This document shows positions 36,815 through 46,948 of a stretch of 64,000 nt of DNA, piece by piece. The first letter of the stretch is position 1. The number at the start of each line of letters is the position of its first letter. Below the pieces are notes generated by a model, which saw nothing but the letters and a program-made list of their open reading frames with translations, was not told the DNA's origin and did not search any database. The stretch comes from Euglena gracilis (taxonomy: Eukaryota > Euglenida > Euglenophyceae > Euglenales). A program made the translations under genes and the position numbers. The stretch covers positions 3,454,017 to 3,518,016 of the forward strand of contig CP154955.1 in NCBI GenBank assembly GCA_039621445.1, written 5' to 3'.

Positions 36815-37112
36815 CCCCGCGACCCCCCCCCCCCTCGCGACCCCCCCGCGACCCCACCCTGAGCCCGATTCGGGTTTCCAAAAAGTACTAAAAATTTGCA
36901 TTAATTAGGAATTTGCCACCCAATTAGGAATCAAAAACACGAAAAATTGGTCCTAAATTCCTAATTGGACCTGTTTTCGGAACCAAATGGCACGCAAACT
37001 CCTAATTGGGATCTAAGGTTAGAGGGTAGGATGATGTCACACAAGTCACACATGACCTGCCGCGAAACCCATTTCCCCCCTGCGACCCCCCCGCGACCCC
37101 CCCCCCGACCCC
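36815..37112. repeat. Element flanked by CGCGACCCCC arrays
   Basis: Decamer arrays at 36818-36855 and 37078-37112 flank about 220 bp with ATTAGGAATT...CCTAATTGGA repeats and GTCACACATGACC. A relative lies at 53020-53275 inside the 951-bp element. Confidence 0.7.
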
Positions 37113-37192
37113 AACACCCCCAAGTGACACATGGAGGGGGGGTGTTTTCTGGGGTGGTCACTTTTCTTTTTGCAAATGCATACCATGCCCCC

Positions 37193-37478
37193 CCCATATT
37201 GCACCCCCCCCTAGGAGCCATTTTCGAGGGGGGGGGTACATTATGGGGGGGGTACATTATGGGGGGGGGGTCCCTCAGAGTGGGGGGGTACAGAGATTTT
37301 TTAGCCCATTTTCTTGTGTCCGCTGATGGCGGCCGGAAATATAAGATCCGCCGAATTTTCACCGACCCGAAAAAAATCTTCCGGCCGCCTTCGGCGGCCA
37401 GTTTTTGGTCAAAATTTTTCGGGGGGTCGGAGGGGGGGTACATTATGGGGGGGGGGGTACAATATGGGGGGGGCATGG
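37193..37478. mobile_element. C-tract element with TACAATATG tags
   Basis: Inverted ends CCATGCCCCCCCCATATTG / CAATATGGGGGGGGCATGG, flanked by TA on each side. Internal GGGGGGTACATTATG units and a central GGCCGCC-TTC-GGCGGCC hairpin near 37391. A relative with different tags is at 46747-46946. Confidence 0.8.
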
Positions 37479-37881
37479 TACCGGCGAATGCAAACCGGCG
37501 ATGCAACAGGAAAGGGATTGCATGGTCAAGGAGGTACTGAACATCTCCCTCCTTTTTGTTGTGCGGCCTTTCTTTTGGGTCTGACACAAGCTTTTTTTGA
37601 GATATAAGTGGGTGTATGGGCGAATTTGCCGTGGGAAAACGGGCTGAAAAAAATAGTGTTGATTTTCCAACATTTTTTTCTGATGAAAATTGCCGTCTCG
37701 ACCCGAAAATTGGCCAAAAAAACGACTTTTTTCGGCTTGGAGGAAGACATAGTTTCTTTGGAATGGAAGACATGAAGCTGCAAAGAAGGTTGGGTGATAA
37801 AGCATCCAACAAAAACACGGGCAAACAATTCCTTGCAATGTCGTTCATATTTCCCCCCCAAAAAATGTTTTTGGTCACGAC

Positions 37882-37972
37882 ATATAGGAGATATAGGGGG
37901 TGGAAAAACCTATACCTATACCAATATCTCCTATATCCCTATATTCCTATGTGCAACCCTGCCGACGGAACC
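37882..37972. repeat. TATACC repeat element, reversed copy
   Basis: Homologous to 30684-30782 in the opposite orientation, ending CCTATGTGCAACCCTGCCG. Confidence 0.55.
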
Positions 37973-37979
37973 CCAATGT

Positions 37980-38169
37980 CCACACCTTCATCGATGTCGA
38001 AGTACAGCCAAGCAAAGTTACGCCAATGTTCTCCTTGGATGAACTTCCTTCGCTTGCTGCGCTGTCAGAACTTAAATCGCTTGGAGATGAAGTTGTCATT
38101 GACTCCCGCAAAAATGGCCGAGAGATAGAGATTGAATGGATTTTGAATCAGTTCAACACACTCTCATGA
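37980..38169 (+). CDS. C-terminal coding fragment, unidentified
   Basis: The plus strand reads TFIDVEVQPSKVTPMFSLDE, then LPSLAALSELKSLGDEVVID and SRKNGREIEIEWILNQFNTLS, and stops at 38167-38169. Acidic/helical composition with no low complexity makes real coding sequence likely. The upstream border is unclear because a TATACC repeat ends just before it. Family not recognised. Confidence 0.45.
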
Positions 38170-38520
38170 AAAATGAAAGGAGCAGGTGGGAATGAAAATG
38201 AAAATGAGTGGGTGACCATTCTTGTTTGGCTTGTCGTCTGTGGCCAAAAGCACACTCGACAAAACGTGTGATTGTTCACCGCCGCCAGGAGAACTTTCAG
38301 ACCATCCATCATTGGTGAAAGAATCTAATTCTAGATCTTCGAGCTCCTCTTTGATCCCGCAATCCTCGCGCTTTATGGCGGAATGGAAATACACCTTGTG
38401 TAAATGGATTTTTTTTAAAGCACGAATAACACGACAAACATATACCTCATTTCCCCAAATCTCTCCTGAAGGGAAGTGCCCATTTTCTCCATCCAAAGCA
38501 GCACATTCAAAAAGGGCCAT
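38164..38520 (-). CDS. Small ORF, 118 codons, unidentified
   Basis: ATG at 38518-38520. The protein starts MALFECAALDGENGHFPSGE and has a central region VCRVIRALKKIHLHKVYFHS followed by an acidic stretch KEELEDLELDS. It converges with, and overlaps by a few bases, the plus-strand fragment ending at 38169. No signal peptide; family not recognised. It could be an exon rather than an intact gene. Confidence 0.4.
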   Translation of the reverse strand: MALFECAALDGENGHFPSGEIWGNEVYVCRVIRALKKIHLHKVYFHSAIKREDCGIKEELEDLELDSFTNDGWSESSPGGGEQSHVLSSVLLATDDKPNKNGHPLIFIFIPTCSFHFS

Positions 38521-38559
38521 TCCTTATATGTTACACCTCCTTTCCTACCAACCACTGAC

Positions 38560-38716
38560 CACGGTTACCTGCACTCTTTTTGTACATTTCACCCACAAGT
38601 ATAATCAACCCGCGACCTGTGGCGGCACAGGGAGTCACAAGGGGGTTCCTCTTGTGGCGAGGGCCAAAAGAGACGTTTCCCTGGGCCCGGGGCACGGTTT
38701 GGGTGAAGCTGTGCTA
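38560..38716 (+). mobile_element. 3' end fragment of the non-LTR retrotransposon family
   Basis: Matches, in element orientation, the 3' terminal region of the 47.4-50.9-kb retrotransposon: AACCCGCGACCTGTGGCGG, GGCGAGGGCCAAAAGAGACG and GGTGAAGCTGTGCTACCC. Either a 5'-truncated copy or a short element sharing the same tail. Confidence 0.75.
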
Positions 38717-39285
38717 CCCACCGTGGATTCCTACCAAGCAGCCGGACCAGGAGGACCAAGCAGCTGAAAGGAAAGAGCAGAGAGCAGCGAAGAAGAAGAA
38801 GCAATGGGTCATCAAGCAGTAGTGGAAGCTGCAGCTGGATGCACCGTCCCCGCAGCAGCACCCCTCCAGCAGTTCCCAGCCCAAGAAGAGAAGGAAGCAT
38901 CGACATCATTGCTCCGAGTCCTCGGACAGACACAGCAGCAGCACATCAGAAACGCCCCCCCCCCCCATATGCAGCTAGCCAGGCCCACAACCCAGCTGGA
39001 TGCCCTCCATCTCCTGCCATCATGACAAAGACAAGCTACCCCAGCACACCCATGGGGATGCCTGGCCTGGCTTGGCCCAATCTGGGCATGCCATTGCAAC
39101 AGCCCCTACATGATCAACTTCTTGGCCTGGCACAAGCCCATTTGCAAGCTGCACAAGCAGGTCAACAGCCATCATTCCCTGCATGACCAAGCCCTGGGCC
39201 TGTCACAAGCCCAACACCAAGTGGTGCAAGCACATCGACAGTCAGCTGTGCCAGCATGTCAACAACAAGGTCAGCAGCCTGGCCC
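38717..39285 (+). other. Gln/Pro-rich open region, uncertain
   Basis: Plus-strand frames with composition DQEDQAAERKEQRAAKKKKQ, then PSSSSQPKKRRKHRHHCSES, then GMPGLAWPNLGMPLQQPLHD and LLGLAQAHLQAAQAGQQPSF. These lie in more than one frame with a stop between them. Could be a disordered host protein broken by frameshifts. Confidence 0.25.
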
Positions 39286-39289
39286 ACTT

Positions 39290-39352
39290 GGGGGGGGGGG
39301 GGGCGACAATTGGGGGGTGACATATAGGGGGGGGGGGTGTCACGTTATACGC
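39290..39352. repeat. CGACAATTGGGG tag fragment
   Basis: G-tract, CGACAATT, G-tract, GTCACGTTA: the same order as at 27720-27765. Confidence 0.55.
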
Positions 39353-39484
39353 TCCGACGACAGGCTGAAAGCTATCAGCTGTTGGCGTTGGCCCTGTTCG
39401 GCCAAGTGGCACAGATGCTGCGCCCCAAGCACTTCCTTTATTGAACACGCTGGCTAACACCAACTGAAACGTGGCACTCCCCGT

Positions 39485-39726
39485 GGGGGGTTGGTACACC
39501 CCCCCCTCTCCGAGGGCCTCGCCACGCCATTTACCCCCCCTCCCCCCCCCCTAGCCGGACCCCCTCGCCACGCCACCGGCGATTTTCGCGATTTTTTGAA
39601 CGAAAATTTTGTTGGAAAACTATGGTACACCCCTCCCCCCCCCCCTGGTCGCCGACCCCCTCGCCACGCCATTTACCCCCCCTCCCCCCCCCATTCGGAC
39701 CCCCTCGCCACGGCGTACCAACCCCC
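39485..39726. mobile_element. TTGGTAC-ended foldback element, copy B (reversed relative to copy A)
   Basis: Complete copy with ends GGGGTTGGTAC and GTACCAACCCC. Flanks CCCCGTGG and CCCCGTCT agree at six of eight positions. The copy is in the opposite orientation to copy A. Confidence 0.8.
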
Positions 39727-40094
39727 CCCGTCTATTGAAGGCCGCCCCAACGCGCCCGAAGCACGGCGGGAGCAGGACCCGAAACAACGCCGAAGGGATG
39801 ACACCCTGCAACCTCGGTCCATCATACTACGAAGAGGCACGCCCCCAATGCTGCCGCTCCTCACCCCAGCCCTCACGAGGACCCTGGCCTTTACATGGCC
39901 GATTGCGGGTTCACCTAATAGGGTTCACCTAACCTTCTCACCCCCAGAAGGGACCATGGGCCCAGCCCATGTGTACATAACCTCTACCTCGGACTGTCAA
40001 ATCCAGTGCCACTGGTCGGTGGACTCGGTTCGCCCCACCTCCCAGCAAACACACACCAGAGACAAACACGCCCCGCCTGGCAAAAAAACAACAA

Positions 40095-40229
40095 CACGAG
40101 ATCCAAAGGATCGATATTTTGGTTTTTTTTTTAGAACCTCACGGTGGGTAGCACAGCTTCACCCAAACCGTGCCCCGGGCCCAGGGAAACGTCTCTTTTG
40201 GCCCTCGCCACAAGAGGAACCCCCTTAGT
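40095..40229 (-). mobile_element. Retrotransposon 3' end joined to target motif
   Basis: A minus-oriented 3' terminal segment (40138-40229), ending in an A-rich tail, is followed in element orientation by CGATCCTTTGGATCTCGTG (40095-40113). That is the hairpin centre of the repeat at 50874-51109. Its 5' side is cut by the TAGTGGGC element at 40227. Confidence 0.7.
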
Positions 40230-40316
40230 GGGCGTTTTTTTTGTTTTTTTTTTAAAAAAAAACATTGTTAGAATTAAAAAAAAAACAACGTCAAAAAAAA
40301 ACAGGCCGGCCCACTA
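40227..40316. mobile_element. Small TAGTGGGC-ended A/T element
   Basis: Ends TAGTGGGC and GCCCACTA. Interior is mainly T and A runs with GTTAGAATT. Related to 29722-30134 and 41105-41414. Confidence 0.6.
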
Positions 40317-40357
40317 TGGTCATCCCAACCCCAAACAAGTGTTCCCAGCCTTTATTT

Positions 40358-40801
40358 AGAAGGGACCATTTGTGGTTTCATTGTTCGGGGGTGGGGCGGG
40401 ACACGGGGGGACACGGGGGGGGGGACACGGGGGAAACATGCCTCTTTTCGGGACCTTCCGGGACGAAATTTGTGACTTTTTGAGGGACCAAAAATTCATT
40501 TCAAATTGACCCCGAGCCAAGCTCCATGCCATCCTAGGTGAAAAAAAAGGGATTGTGGGTGGGGGAAACTCAAAGTGGCCTTGAGAATCCATGAAGAAAA
40601 AAAAAGGAAAATGATGCCAAACAGCTAAAAATTCATGCTGCATGTTGCCTTGGCCGCCTTCTAGGGACCCCCCTGAAGTGCGGGACACGGGGGGGACACG
40701 GGGGGGGGGGGACACGGGGGGGGGGACACGGGGATCACACCCCCTTCCAAGGATTCCTTTCCGAGAAGGGAGCATTTGTGCTCGCATTGTTTTGACGATA
40801 T
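40358..40801 (+). repeat. Dispersed repeat with GGGGGACACG arrays on both sides (copy 2)
   Basis: Arrays at 40396-40435 and 40680-40735 flank the body shared with 27955-28200. Outside them a direct repeat GAAGGGASCATTTGTG (40361 and 40778) suggests an element or duplication border. Confidence 0.75.
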
Positions 40802-40978
40802 TCCTTGTTCCGAGCATGTGTGGTGAAAAGTAGTGTGAAATGAACTCTGATCGAATCAAAGCAAAAACTCACAAGATCGAAGCAACCAGCAATCTTCTCG
40901 CATTCCTCAATATCACTTGTGAAGTTACCAAATTATTTTGCTTTTTATCTCAGAAGCATTTGCTTTCTGTGTCGTTGC

Positions 40979-41075
40979 CAGGGAATTTATTAATCCGGAG
41001 TGGTCCAGCCAGTCAGCAGCTCAAATCCAGCCAGCAGCCCAAATGGGGCTGGGAGCCCCCCCGGGGGGGGGGGGC
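40979..41075 (-). mobile_element. Half-copy of the 27.0-kb hAT-type family
   Basis: CAGGGAATTTATTAATCC is followed by GGTCCAGCC and CAGCAGCTCAAATCCAGCC, matching the reversed right half of the 27030-27526 element and breaking off at CCCCCGGGGG. Confidence 0.7.
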
Positions 41076-41104
41076 AAGCACCTCTGATGATGCTGGGCGA
41101 TGCT

Positions 41105-41414
41105 GGGTTTTTCATGGAAAATTTTTTGAATGAACATTTTCAATCATTTTTGGCAACTTCTGGGTAATTTCTGCCAAAAACTTCCTTCCACAAAAATGAA
41201 AAAAGTCATAAAATTCCATTTTTGTTGCATTTTGGGATGTTTTTGACCATTTTTGGCAGTTTTTGAACTGAGTAGGATTCAAAGTATGGTTTGGGAGTTT
41301 CCTAACGAGTTTTTTCAATGAAATTCTCCTTTTGTTTTATTTGATGTTTTTTTTGCTGTTTTTTTAAAAAAAACACGTTGCTTTGTTTTTTTTTAAAAAA
41401 AACACAAAAAATGC
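41105..41414. mobile_element. AT-rich repeat related to 29722-30134
   Basis: Shares AATCATTTTTGGCAA, GTTTTTGACCATTTTTTGGC-like and TTTCAATGAAATT blocks in the same order, ending TGCCCACTA. Confidence 0.7.
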
Positions 41415-41518
41415 CCACTATGGGGATGACTGAACAAAGCGATGTGTGCAAGGTTCTCGTGGTAGGAGAATTTGTCCTTATCTGTGACCTGTGGTTGAGG
41501 GTGAAATGCAGGCAGTCA

Positions 41519-41954
41519 ATGGAGGCTAGGCACAGTGGGGGGGGGGCTGGGGGGGGCGAGCGGCCGCACGGGCGGCCGCGCGGGGGGGGGAGGGGGGGAG
41601 GGGGTCCGAGGGCGGCCGCGCGGGCGGAACGCATCCTAAAATCGGTGATTTTCGGGTCCAAAAAGTGGTCATTTTTTGCCATTTTTGGGCCATTTTTGAC
41701 CAAAAAGGTGCTTTTTTGGCCGCGCGCAGAGCGCGCGGCCCCCAAATTTGCCATTTTGTGTCCGGAAATGGTCATTTTTGGGCCTCAAAAAATTGCGATT
41801 TTTTCACCAAATTTTTTTTCTTGGCTATGCTAGGCACAGTGGGGGGAGGGGAGGGTCCAGGGGGGGGGGCGAGCGGCCGCGCGGGCGGCCGCGCAGGGGC
41901 CACGCGGGGGGGGGGGGGGGGGGTCCCGGACCCCCCCCGAGCAGCGCGCCTAGC
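41519..41954 (+). mobile_element. GGAGGCTAGGC-ended foldback element
   Basis: Ends GGAGGCTAGGC and GCCTAGCCTCC. Subterminal GCGGCCGCGCGGGCGGCCGC blocks, CCAAAAATGGCC-type spacers and a central GCCGCGCGC-AGA-GCGCGCGGC hairpin at 41720-41742. A nearly identical reversed copy is at 45650-46091. No target duplication found. Confidence 0.8.
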
Positions 41955-42058
41955 CTCCAATGCAAACCACTTCACAGAAGAGGTCGAAACCACTCTTCAT
42001 GGATTCTTTTTCAAGTTTATCTCAAAAATGTCTAAATCCGCGTCATACGCGCAAGGAC

Positions 42059-42165
42059 CAGGGGTTTTCTTAAGGACCCCCCAGGGGGGGTCCAGCCTCC
42101 GGCTGGCAAAAAGGCTGCTGGCTGGAAATGAGCTGCTGGCTGGACCCCCCCCCGGGGGGTATCCC
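42059..42165 (+). mobile_element. Left half-copy of the 27.0-kb hAT-type family
   Basis: CAGGGGTTTTCTTAAGGACC, then GGTCCAGCCTCCGGCTGGC and GGCTGCTGGCTGG as in 27030-27135. The right half is absent. Confidence 0.75.
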
Positions 42166-42216
42166 CCCCTTATTTGACCAGGGTGTGACGTAGAGCTGAG
42201 CTCTTTGGGAGACCAC

Positions 42217-42482
42217 CCCGGCCCGGTCGGCGGCCCGGCGGCCCGGCCCGGCCCGGCACGGCCCGGCACGGCCCGGCCGGCGGCCGGCGGCCCGGCCCGG
42301 CCGGCGGCCCGGCGGCCCGGCCCGGCCCGGCCGGCAGCCCGGCGGCCCGGCGGCCCGGCCCGGCCCGGCTGGTGGTCCGGCGGCCCGGCCCAGCCCGGCC
42401 GGTGGCCCGGCGGCCCGGCCGCCCGGCGGCCCGGCGGCCCGGCGGCCCGGCGGCCCGGCCTGGCCGGCGGCCCGGCGGACCG
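42217..42482. repeat. GGCGGCCCGGC minisatellite
   Basis: About 265 bp of GGCCCGGC/GGCGGCC units, almost pure G+C. Confidence 0.95.
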
Positions 42483-42489
42483 GCATCAT

Positions 42490-42790
42490 TGATCATTTCC
42501 ATCATTGGTCACGATGGCCATCATGGGTCATGATGGCCATTATGTGTCATGATATGGCCATCATGGGTCACGATGGCCATCATTGGTCATGATGGCCATC
42601 ATGGGTCATGATGGTCATCATGGGTCATAATGGCCATCATGGGTCATGATGGCCATCGTGGGTCATGATGGCCATCATGGGTCATGATGGCCATCATGGA
42701 TCATGATGGCCATCATTGGTCATGATGGCCATCATGGGTCATGATGCGCATCATGGCCCAGGATGTGCACCATGGCCATGATGGCCATGA
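42490..42790. repeat. 18-bp tandem repeat GGTCATGATGGCCATCAT
   Basis: About 16 copies. The unit is itself a near-palindrome (ATGATGGCCATCAT). Confidence 0.95.
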
Positions 42791-43011
42791 TGGGCTGGGG
42801 GGGGGGGGGCGAAAACCGCCAATTTCGGCTCGAGAACACTTTTTCCGGGTTCAGGAAGCCAAAAAGCATGCTTTTGGGCAAAAAAAAAATTATTTTCGAT
42901 TTTTTTCGACTTTTTGGCCCGAAAACGGCCAAGTCGGACAGTGGAAAAAGTGTACAAAATGGCCCAAATTTCCCCGAAAACTCGAACAAACAGAACTCGA
43001 GCTGGGCATGG

Positions 43012-43737
43012 CTTCCAAAACGGTTCGGCAACACAGGAGATTTTGTTATTTTGGGGCCCTGGGACAGTTGAGCAACAAAAGGGATTGGCTTCCAAAACGG
43101 TTCGGCAACACAGGGGATTTTGTTATTTTGGGGCCTGGGACAGTTGAGCAACAAAAGGGATTGGCTTCCAAAACGGTTCGGCAGCACAGGGGATTTTGTT
43201 ATTTTGGGGCCCTGGGACAGTTGAACAACAAAAGGGATTGGCTTCCAAAACGGTTCGGCAACGCAGGGGATTTTGTTATTTTGGGGCCCTGGGACCGTTG
43301 AGCAACAAAAGGGATTGGCTTCCAAAACGGTTCGGCAACACAGGGTACTTTGTTATTTTGGGGCCCTGGAACAGTTGAGCAACAAAAGGGATTGGCTTCC
43401 AAAACGGTTCGGCAACACAGGGGATTTTGTTATTTTGGGGCCTTGGGACAGTTGAACAACAAAAGGGATTCGCTTCCAAAACGGTTCGGCAGTACAGGGG
43501 ATTTTGTTATTTTGGGTCCCTGGGACATTTGAGGAACAAAAGGGATTGGCTTCCAAAACGGTTCGGCAACACAGGGGATTTTGTTATTTTGGGGCCCTGG
43601 GACATTTGAGCAACAAAAGGGATTCACTTCCAAAACGGTTCGGCGGCACAAGGGATTCTTGTTATTTTGGGGTCCTGGGACAGTTGAGCAACAAAAGGGA
43701 TTGGCTTCCAAAACGGTTCGGCAGCACAGGGGATTTT
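43012..43737 (+). repeat. 77-bp tandem array
   Basis: About 9.4 copies containing CCAAAACGGTTCGGCAACA, TTTTGTTATTTTGGGGCCC and TGGGACAGTTGAGCAACAAA. Ends abruptly at the foldback half-element at 43738. Confidence 0.96.
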
Positions 43738-43884
43738 GGGGGGTTGGTACACCCCTCCCCCCCCTCTCCGAGGGCCTCGCCACGCCATTTACCCCCCTCC
43801 CCCCCCCTAGCCGGACCCCCTCGCCACGCAACCGGCGATTTTCGCGATTTTTTGAACGAAAATTTTGTTGGAAAGCCATGGTAC
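43738..43884. mobile_element. TTGGTAC-ended foldback element, half copy C
   Basis: Starts GGGGTTGGTACACC and matches copy B to the centre (GAAAATTTTGTTGGAAAG, ATGGTACC), then stops exactly where the reversed 77-bp array starts. Confidence 0.85.
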
Positions 43885-44165
43885 CTTTTGTTGCTCAACT
43901 GTCCCAGGGCCACAAAATAACAAAAATCCCTTGTGCCGCCGAACCGTTTTGGAAGCCAATCCCTTTTGTTTGCTCAACTGTCCCAGGGCCCCAAAATAAC
44001 AAAATCCCCTGTGCTGCCGAACCAGTTGGAAGCCAATCCCTTTTGTTGCTCAACTGTCCCAGGGCCGCAAAATATCAAAATCCCCTGTGCTGCCGAATCG
44101 TTTGGGAAGCCAACCTTTTGTTGCTCAACTGTGCCAGGGCTGCAAAATATCAAAATCCCCTTCGA
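43885..44165 (-). repeat. 77-bp array in reverse orientation
   Basis: About 3.6 copies of the reversed unit (TTGTTGCTCAACTGTCCCAG...). Units are more diverged than in the plus array. Confidence 0.93.
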
Positions 44166-44530
44166 ATTGGGGGGGGTTCCCGTCGTGGGGTGGGGGTCGA
44201 CCATGGTCGCCCCCCGACCAGGGGGGGTTTCCCGTCGTGGGGTGGGGGTCGACCATGGTCGCCCTTCAAAAGGGTGGGTTTCCGGTCGTGGGGTGGGGGT
44301 CGACCATGGTCGCCCCTGAAAGGGGGGGGTTCCCGTCATGGGGTGGGGGTCGACCATGGTCGCCCTCGAAATGGGGGGGTTTCCCGTCGTGGGGTGGGGG
44401 TCGACCATGGTCGCCCTCGGTCGACCCCCACGACCGAATACGACCTGGCCTCGGTCGACCCCCACGACGGAGGGCGACCGAGGGCGACCGAGGGCGACCG
44501 TGGGTGGACCATGGTCAACCCCCACTACCC
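44166..44530. repeat. 51-bp repeat with CGACCATGGTCG palindrome
   Basis: Five units with the palindrome at about 44197, 44249, 44300, 44350 and 44401. Then GGGCGACCGA repeats to 44500. Confidence 0.9.
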
Positions 44531-44704
44531 CCCCCCCCAGGATGTAGCTACCCCCCGGTGGGGAAAGCACTCCTTCACACAGGAGCCGCCAAAGATCAAG
44601 TTGCTCGGCCGAGCCCCCTTCAGACTGGGGTCGGGGTCTCCTACCAGGTGTTGCTTTGCCCAACCTTGTTTTTCACCCAACAAGCTTCACCAAGCCTTTG
44701 GGGG

Positions 44705-45650
44705 TTTTGGGGACGCGGGGGGGACGCGGGGGGGGGGACGCGGGGGGGGACGCGGGGGCACCACCATTCTGGGTACCATGAAATAACATTTTTTGACCAA
44801 CCCGAGCCCGCATTTTCCAGGTACCCAAAAACGCTAAATTTTTTCCTTCGGTGCTTCGCGCCATGTGTAAATTGGTTCAAGGGCAAAAAATTTCAGTGCC
44901 TGAAATTTTTTAAACCAACCCAAATGCTCGGGTGGTTCAAATGGGGGGGGGGGGTAGTGCCCCATCCTCAAAAAATTCCAAATTTGGCTGCATATCATAA
45001 AAATAGGAATTTGCCTCGTGCAGTTTCGGACAAGGATTGTATTTGCGTTGATGTTGACTCCACCCTTCTTAAGAATTGCCCCTCATTCAATCAAAACCAA
45101 ACGTGAAGTTGGGTTTTTTTTTAAAAAAATGCATGAATCCAAATGGTGCAATGAAGATGACAATTTTATTGTGGGCCCCATCCACGAGGCCAAACTCATG
45201 CCTAAAAATTCTTTGGGGCAATGTCTTTTCCATGGGGTGTTTTCGCTCCCGGAGCCGTTGGCCAGAAAACCAGACAAACTTGCATTTTACGAACGTTCCC
45301 CGCATACTTTGGTTGGTAATTTTTGGGAATGGATTCGCCAAAACGGGTGATGGGAACGGTGTCCACAAAAAAAGGATACAAAATGGAAGTGTGCGCAATG
45401 GTTGAGGGGGGACAGTCTAGGATTAGCATTGATTATGCCGAACAAAAAAGAAGAAGCAAATGGGCACTCTTTGCAAAACCAGTAGGGGTTGCTTGACTGG
45501 CAGTCCAACATTTTCACACAAAAAAATCCTAAACCTCAGACGGTTTCATCGAAAAGCCTCTACAAAAAAAGGACACCAAGCCACTTGGTGGGGACGCGGG
45601 GGGGACGCGTGGGGGGAAGCGGGGGGGACGCGGGGGCTCAACCCCCTGGA
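44705..45650. repeat. Element flanked by GGGGGACGCG arrays
   Basis: Decamer arrays at 44713-44757 and 45590-45640, both GACGCGGGGG on the plus strand. The 830-bp body holds GGTGCTTCGCGCC near 44853. It also has a plus-strand stretch (45130-45350) reading MHESKWCNEDDNFIVGPIHE and GQCLFHGVFSLPEPLARKPD, which might be coding but has no supported borders. Confidence 0.55.
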
Positions 45651-46091
45651 GGCTAGGCGCGCCGCTCGGGGGGGCCCGGGACCCCCTCCCCCTGCGCGGC
45701 CCCTGCGCGGCCGCCCGCGCGGCCGCTCGCCCCCCCCCCCTGGACCCCCCCCTCCCCCCACCGTGCCTAGCATAGCCAAGAAAAAAAATTTTGGTGAAAA
45801 AATCGCGATTTTTTGAGGCCCAAAAATGACCAAAAATGACCATTTTCGGACACAAAATGGCAAATTTGGGGGCCGCGCGCTCTGCGCGCGGCCAAAAAAG
45901 CACTTTTTTGGTCAAAAATGGCCCAAAAATGGCAAAAAATGACCACTTTTTGGACCCGAAAATCACCAATTTTAGGATGCGTTCCGCCCGCGCGGCCGCC
46001 CTCGGACCCCCCTCCCCCCCCCCCGCGCGGCCGGCCGCGCGGCCTTTTGCCCCGCTGGACCCCCCCCCTCCCCCCACTGTGCCTAGCCTCC
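45650..46091 (-). mobile_element. GGAGGCTAGGC-ended foldback element, reversed copy
   Basis: Reverse-orientation homologue of 41519-41954 over its full length, including the central GC hairpin (45872-45894). Confidence 0.8.
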
Positions 46092-46145
46092 CCTTTGTAC
46101 AAGTTCACATATATAGCCGGCGTGCACAGTTTACCGTATGTACAT

Positions 46146-46381
46146 GGGGGGGCGGCACGCCGTGGCGAGCCGTCCGGCTAGGGGGGGGGGGAGGGGGGGT
46201 TTTTGGCGTGGCGAGGGGGTCCCGGATGGGGGGGGGAGGGGTGCGCGGGGGTTTTCCAAGAAAATTTTCTTTGGCGCGGCTGACATGGCGTGGCGAGGGG
46301 GTCTGAAAAGGGGGGGGAGGGGGGGGTAAAATGGCGTGGCGAGGGGGTCGGTGAGGGGGGGGGAGGGGTGTGCCGACCCCC
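46146..46381. mobile_element. TTGGTAC-type foldback element, diverged copy D
   Basis: Ends GGGGCGGCACGCC and GGTGTGCCGACCC, internal GGCGTGGCGAGGGGGTC units as in copies A and B, but a different centre (AAGAAAATTTTCTT). Flanks share CATGG. Confidence 0.65.
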
Positions 46382-46448
46382 CATGGTGCTCCGGCGGGTA
46401 ATAAATGCACATTCCACATCGTCCCAAGGAGACTCAGGGGGCGTTCTA

Positions 46449-46601
46449 CCCCCCCCCCCTTTATTGTCCCACCGACCTGCCCCTGGGAGGCCCGACCGGA
46501 CAATAAAGGGGGGGGGACAATAAAGGGGTACCAAAGAAATTTCATTGGCCGGGCCAAAAAACCCCCCGTCGGCCGGGGCCCAGGGACAATAAAGGGGGGG
46601 G
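46449..46601. mobile_element. C-tract element with ACAATAAAG tags
   Basis: TA, CCCCCCCCCTTTATTGTCCC ... GGGACAATAAAGGGGGGGG, TA. All four tags inside read ACAATAAAGG. Reversed homologue of 54207-54377, where all tags read ACAATATGG. Confidence 0.85.
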
Positions 46602-46746
46602 TATGTACAACATGTACAAAGCGGATAAAGAGAAGAGGGCGTGTAAATGTTGTAGACGAAAGAATGTGAGTGTGCTTGTGCGGTTGTGGGAGAGAAGGTC
46701 AAAGGAAAAAATTAGCAAAGCTTTTCTTCGCCGGTGACACAATATA

Positions 46747-46946
46747 CCATGCCCCCCCCTTTATGTACCTCCCTCCGGGAGGCCAAAACCGGGCAGGAGG
46801 TACATAATGGGGGGGAGGTACACAATGGGGGGGGCAAGTTTTTCTTTGGCGGGACGGGAGAAGGTGGTGCTACCCCCCCCATTATGTACCTCCCCCCCCC
46901 CAGGGGGTACACAATGGGGGGGGTACACAATGGGGGGGGGGCATGG
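46747..46946. mobile_element. C-tract element with TACAYAATG tags
   Basis: TA, CCATGCCCCCCCC...GGGGGGGGCATGG, TA. Internal TACATAATGGGG and TACACAATGGGG units. Same terminal sequence as 37193-37478. Confidence 0.8.
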
Positions 46947-46948
46947 TA

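Noticed and set aside
39491-40228. 245-codon plus ORF
   Set aside because: Starts inside a foldback element and ends in a reversed retrotransposon 3' fragment; the middle part has no recognisable protein.
41519-41954. 8-bp target duplication for the GGAGGCTAGGC element
   Set aside because: Flanks CAGTCAAT and AATGCAAA do not match; the reversed copy shows none either.
42070-42505. Ala/Gly/Arg/Pro-rich ORFs
   Set aside because: Translation of the GGCGGCCCGGC minisatellite.
43012-43737. CRISPR array
   Set aside because: Units are contiguous 77-bp tandem copies without unique spacers, in a eukaryotic context.
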